A DNA stretch of 8,487 nucleotides from Gammaproteobacteria bacterium (lineage in GTDB: Bacteria > Pseudomonadota > Gammaproteobacteria > Chromatiales > Chromatiaceae): NCBI GenBank assembly GCA_024644505.1, contig JAHEHQ010000101.1:1-8487 (forward strand). Reading direction: 5' to 3'. Under the pieces are notes generated by a model, which was given only the letters and a program-made list of their open reading frames with translations, was not told the DNA's origin and ran no database searches. This document shows, piece after piece, positions 5,601-8,487 of the stretch (positions are counted from its first letter, which is position 1; each line of letters starts with the position of its first letter). The translations under genes were made by a program, and so were the position numbers.

Positions 5601-6710
5601 GTGGATGTGGCGTCGTCGTTTGGATCAAACTCTTTAACTCACTTAAAAAACCTTTTAATTGTTACCGTGGCTTGTTTGCTGTTCGGTGCTGTGACGGGAT
5701 GTTCCTCGATTTCCACGACGGTTTCCGAACAGGTCGATTCGGCAACTAAGATCTCTGTAGCGACCTACAGAATGATAGACCAGGAGATATGGGATGCATC
5801 GACATTGGCCAGAATGGATGCAGAGGATGACGCTCAGCACGCTGTGCGGCATTGGGCCGACAGGGTCTGGGAACAGACGGAAAAGGATTTCATCCCCTGG
5901 TATGTCGACTATTGGACTCAACAGGGGCTTTTTTTCAAATATACCTGGTACCAGATGAACAAAGGTGAGAATACGGTAACCGCTACCGAGCGGCTGGCAA
6001 CTCATTTGAAAGAACAGTTTTCCGAAAGAGTTTTGAAACCGGTTGCGCTGGAGACCGATCCCGATAAGATCGCGGATCAAGCGGCCTCTGCCTACATCAG
6101 GGTGCTGGCCGACCAGATCCAAGATATACCGGATCGCTACCAGATTCCCGTGGCTGCTTTTCACAGAAAGCTCAAACTGATACCAGCGATCGAGTTGCCG
6201 ACCCGGCCCCCTCAAAATGCCTCTCTTTATGAGATCCTGACGGCCGATGATCCGGTGGTCAACCCTGCTTACACGATGCTCTCAGACCGGAACGACTCCC
6301 CGGCCGACGGGATCGAATCCAGATACACAGCAAGCAGACTGGATACGTTGGCCAATCGGGCTGCGGACAAACTGGCTCAAAAAATTGCGCTGAGGGGCGG
6401 GGGCGCGGCTGCGGCCGCGATAGCAGGAGGCGGGATTGGTGTTGTCATTTCCGCCGGTTTCACGGCCTGGAGTATTATAGAACACGATAAAGAGCGGCCC
6501 GCTTTGGAAGCGGAACTCAGGGAGAGTCTGAGGTCGGCGTTGAACGAGACCTCTCGCCTTCTCATAGAGGACCGGGACCATGGGGTACTGGCATCGGTTT
6601 ACCACATGAGTTTAAACATAGAAAACCACGTGTGGAGTGCACCGTTCGTTGATCGGCAGCTGGAAGAAGATCCATCGGGGAACAGTGAGGATATTGAGTC
6701 ACTTTTTTGA
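5601..6710 (+). CDS. Unrecognised outer-envelope lipoprotein with an internal Gly/Ala-rich hydrophobic segment
   Basis: I do not recognise this family. The frame is open from an ATG at 5535, but GTG at 5601 is preferred: AGGAAG at 5589-5594 sits 6 bases upstream, and it yields a normal lipoprotein signal peptide with the core LLIVTVACLLFGAVTGC. The lipobox VTGC puts the lipidated cysteine at residue 34 of 369, followed by Ser, which favours outer-membrane sorting. The mature part has an aromatic-rich stretch (about 85-119, including IPWYVDYWTQQGLFFKYTWY), a charged helical region, and a Gly/Ala-rich hydrophobic segment at about 265-291 (GGGAAAAAIAGGGIGVVISA) that could span or insert into a membrane. 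An acidic helix ALEAELRESLRSALNETSRLL and an acidic C-terminus follow. It stands alone between the divergent cytochrome and the hemerythrin-cyclase gene. Reality of the gene is well supported; function is unknown. Confidence 0.75.
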   Translation: MDVASSFGSNSLTHLKNLLIVTVACLLFGAVTGCSSISTTVSEQVDSATKISVATYRMIDQEIWDASTLARMDAEDDAQHAVRHWADRVWEQTEKDFIPWYVDYWTQQGLFFKYTWYQMNKGENTVTATERLATHLKEQFSERVLKPVALETDPDKIADQAASAYIRVLADQIQDIPDRYQIPVAAFHRKLKLIPAIELPTRPPQNASLYEILTADDPVVNPAYTMLSDRNDSPADGIESRYTASRLDTLANRAADKLAQKIALRGGGAAAAAIAGGGIGVVISAGFTAWSIIEHDKERPALEAELRESLRSALNETSRLLIEDRDHGVLASVYHMSLNIENHVWSAPFVDRQLEEDPSGNSEDIESLF

Positions 6711-6961
6711 AAGGGGCGTTTTCATTCTTGACTCGAGGTGACCTGTTGCATCACCAGCTGATGGTCCCCGGGGGGGATTGCTGCGCCCTGCATTGCGGAT
6801 TTTCTGATCCTGGAATCGTACGGCCGGATTCGGCCAACGGAAGCCGTCGATTAAAGATACTTGAAATCGGTTAGAATCTGTCTGCCGGATTTCCCGTGGG
6901 CCTGATTGTGTCATGCGGATTCAACTCGGGATGCACAAATTACCTGGTGAGGTGAATATCC
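6711..6961. other. Intergenic region before the hemerythrin-GGDEF gene
   Basis: These 251 bases hold no credible gene. Visible structures are overlapping short inverted repeats near 6737-6766 (GGTGA/TCACC, CATCA/TGATG), CCCCGGGG inside a run of seven G (6770-6776), and a hairpin GGCCG-GATT-CGGCC at 6822-6835. TAGAAT at 6872-6877 is a good -10 match but has no clear -35 at the right distance. No intrinsic terminator for the lipoprotein gene is evident. Confidence 0.5.
6872..6877 (+). promoter_or_regulatory. Possible -10 box for the hemerythrin-GGDEF gene
   Basis: TAGAAT matches five of six bases of the sigma-70 -10 consensus and lies 84 bases before the TTG start. The expected -35 position (around 6849-6854, GATTAA) is a poor match, so an activator or another sigma factor may be involved, or the site is chance. 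Confidence 0.25.
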
Positions 6962-8071
6962 TTGGAATCATTTAGTTGGAATAAGAATTTTTTCACCGGA
7001 TTACCGGAGATTGACGCACAGCATCGGCATCTCGTGAATATTATCAATGAGTTCGGTGAGCTTCTGACGCGAAATGAGTTGGAGTCCAGGAATATCGATA
7101 CGGTATTTGAGGAATTGGCCAGGTATGCCCAATACCACTTTCAGAGCGAGGAGGCATTGATGTCCGCTGTAGGCGTGGACAACCGCCATACAGAAAAACA
7201 CAGCAAGGAACATTACAATTTTCTGGAAGAAGTAAATTCCATGCGTGCTGCGATCAATCCGGAGACTCCGGATGCAGCAATTACCCTGTTAAAATTTCTC
7301 ACCTATTGGCTTGCGTATCATATCTTGGGATCTGATAAGAATATGGCAAGACAGATAGCGGCTATTCAGGCAGGCCAAAGCGCGGATACAGCCTACATGG
7401 AGCAGGAGAAAGAGCAGGTTGGCGAAACCGAGCCACTGCTTGTCGCCTTGAACGGGCTTTTCCAACAGGTTTCCATACGCAATCGTGAGCTCTCGGAATT
7501 AAACGAAACACTTGAAGAAAAAGTTGCGGAAAGAACCAGGGAACTTTCTGAGGCCAATATAAAACTCGAAGAGATGGCTTTAACCGATGCCTTGACGAAG
7601 CTGCCGAACCGCAGACATGCCATTCAACGGCTAAAACAGTTATGGGAAGAATCGACGCAGAACGATATCCCTCTGGCCTGTTTGATGATCGATGCCGATA
7701 ACTTCAAGGAGATCAATGACTCCTACGGTCACGATGCGGGTGATATCGTTCTTCGGGAATTGGCGCGGGAACTGAGAAATACGGTGCGTAACGATGATAT
7801 TTTGTGCCGTTTGGGAGGAGATGAGTTTCTCGTCATCTGTCCCAATACACCAGAATTCGGGGCCCGCCGTATTGCCGAAACCGTACGAAAAGTGGTTGGC
7901 GCGCTGCGGATTCCTGCCGGGGACGGTGAGTGGCATGGCAGCGTCAGTATTGGTGTCGCAGTGCGTTCGGCAAAAATGGAAAAGCCGGATATGCTGATAA
8001 AGTCAGCCGACAAGGCGGTTTATCTTGCCAAAAAGGCGGGAAGAAATTGCGTCAAGATTGTCAAAACATAG
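6962..8071 (+). CDS. Bacteriohemerythrin-GGDEF diguanylate cyclase (O2/redox-responsive c-di-GMP synthase)
   Basis: The protein has 369 residues in three parts. Residues 1-135 are a bacteriohemerythrin domain with all seven expected diiron ligands: H21 (IDAQH), H59 and E63 (HFQSE), H80 and H84 (HSKEH), H120 and D125 (HILGSD). Residues about 146-205 form a charged coiled-coil linker. Residues about 206-369 are a GGDEF domain with DALTKLPNRR, the metal and substrate motif DADNFKEIND (D244), and the active-site loop RLGGDEF (285-289). An RxxD inhibitory site (R276-D279) lies five residues upstream, so product inhibition is expected. No transmembrane helix is seen, so it should be cytoplasmic. 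The start is TTG at 6962: an in-frame stop lies at 6953-6955, the next in-frame ATG comes after two iron ligands, and GAGGTGA (6949-6955) is a fitting Shine-Dalgarno. A Vibrio cholerae protein of this architecture is known to have O2/redox-dependent cyclase activity. Confidence 0.93.
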   Translation: MESFSWNKNFFTGLPEIDAQHRHLVNIINEFGELLTRNELESRNIDTVFEELARYAQYHFQSEEALMSAVGVDNRHTEKHSKEHYNFLEEVNSMRAAINPETPDAAITLLKFLTYWLAYHILGSDKNMARQIAAIQAGQSADTAYMEQEKEQVGETEPLLVALNGLFQQVSIRNRELSELNETLEEKVAERTRELSEANIKLEEMALTDALTKLPNRRHAIQRLKQLWEESTQNDIPLACLMIDADNFKEINDSYGHDAGDIVLRELARELRNTVRNDDILCRLGGDEFLVICPNTPEFGARRIAETVRKVVGALRIPAGDGEWHGSVSIGVAVRSAKMEKPDMLIKSADKAVYLAKKAGRNCVKIVKT

Positions 8072-8073
8072 CG

Positions 8074-8089
8074 ATTCTGAGGAATTTTT
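8074..8089 (+). terminator. Weak possible terminator after the hemerythrin-GGDEF gene
   Basis: ATTC (8074-8077) can pair with GAAT (8082-8085) around TGAG, followed by a T-run to 8089. The stem is only 4 bp and AT-rich, so termination here would be weak. It lies in the 28-base gap between two convergent genes. Confidence 0.25.
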
Positions 8090-8099
8090 GAAACCGGGG

Positions 8100-8487
8100 T
8101 CAGGTACTCTGCCGGTCCCACCACTTTACGCCTATCGCTACCCCTGCAAACATGCTGAGCGTCGCCAGTAGCGACTCCATTGACAAAGTGGACATGCCGC
8201 TCAACCCCTGACCAATGTTGCAACCGTAGGCAAAGATAGCGCCAATTCCCATCAGTGCCCCCCCAAGGATGGCATATTTAGCCATGCCTTTTTGAATCGG
8301 TATGACTCTAAAGTCACGCAGCACAAGCGCAGTCACCAATCCAGCCACCCCGGTCCCGATCACAAACGAGATCGCAAAGGAGAATGTGGGAGTATTGCCT
8401 GACAACATCAAATAGCCGATGCGGGCCAGCGGTCCCGCCATGGTCATCGCAGATGGCGCACGAGGATCAAGCTCATCCTGCGCAAAG
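8100..8487 (-). CDS. YeeE/YedE-family (TsuA-like) sulfur-compound permease, C-terminal part
   Basis: The frame is open to the window edge at 8487, and an ATG at 8447 is internal rather than a start, so the N-terminal part lies beyond the window. The 128 visible residues hold three hydrophobic segments: TFSFAISFVIGTGVAGLVTALVL, a helix pair around AILGGALMGIGAIFAYGCNI, and SLLATLSMFAGVAIGVKWW. The motif YGCNIGQGLSG is the hallmark of YeeE/YedE proteins; its cysteine corresponds to the conserved cysteines that relay thiosulfate through TsuA in characterised members. The protein is an inner-membrane transporter for thiosulfate or another sulfur compound, judged by family. It ends in TGA at 8100-8102, convergent with the hemerythrin-cyclase gene. 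The substrate cannot be fixed from the sequence, and a TusA-like partner, if any, would be off-window. Confidence 0.85.
   Translation of the reverse strand, partial: FAQDELDPRAPSAMTMAGPLARIGYLMLSGNTPTFSFAISFVIGTGVAGLVTALVLRDFRVIPIQKGMAKYAILGGALMGIGAIFAYGCNIGQGLSGMSTLSMESLLATLSMFAGVAIGVKWWDRQST

Noticed and set aside
5655..6215. Open frame of 186 codons antisense to the lipoprotein gene
   Set aside because: The plus strand has a signal peptide with lipobox and a good ribosome site; the antisense product has no such support.
6737..6750. Possible sigma-54 promoter (GG ... TTGCA) before the hemerythrin-cyclase gene
   Set aside because: The GG and GC elements are separated by 9 bases rather than the required 10, and the TGGCAC part does not match.

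Overview
The window looks like chromosomal DNA of a moderately GC-rich gammaproteobacterium. The best argument is the gene order lapA-lapB-pyrF, which is the classical gammaproteobacterial arrangement (yciS-yciM-pyrF in E. coli). LapB is 389 codons long, the same length as the E. coli protein as I recall it, and keeps its C-terminal four-cysteine metal site. A flagellar hook-length protein, a periplasmic cytochrome c, an O2/redox-type hemerythrin-diguanylate cyclase and a YeeE/YedE sulfur-compound permease would suit a motile, respiring and possibly sulfur-metabolising bacterium. That lifestyle is inference and no species can be named.

Layout. Positions 1-2028 hold most of a fliK-type gene, cut at its 5' end by the window edge. 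A 203-base gap follows, with an imperfect hairpin and a possible promoter. The envelope/pyrimidine operon comes next: lapA (2232-2519), lapB (2522-3691) and pyrF (3754-4467), all on the plus strand. A perfect 25-base palindrome overlaps the lapB stop codon. A small secreted ComEA-like helix-hairpin-helix gene (4562-4840) follows two tandem hairpins and ends at a convincing intrinsic terminator (4864-4886).

The second half is more accessory in character and reads as lower in GC by eye. It holds a periplasmic monoheme cytochrome c on the minus strand (4961-5383) and, divergent from it, an unrecognised lipoprotein gene (probably 5601-6710). After a 251-base gap comes a hemerythrin-GGDEF gene that starts with TTG (6962-8071). 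The C-terminal half of a YeeE/YedE permease converges on it from the right edge (8100-8487, minus).

How the genes may work together. LapA and LapB act as a pair at the inner membrane to tune LPS synthesis, and pyrF (UMP synthesis) is their customary passenger. The hemerythrin-GGDEF protein should couple O2 or redox state to c-di-GMP, which commonly controls the choice between motility and biofilm. That could touch the flagellar system represented by fliK, but nothing in the sequence links the two directly. The cytochrome, the lipoprotein and the permease are separate transcription units with no shown common function. I see no tRNA, rRNA, CRISPR array, complete insertion sequence or defence system. 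The points most worth following up are the two related palindromes in the lapA-pyrF locus, the unassigned lipoprotein and the hemerythrin-cyclase.
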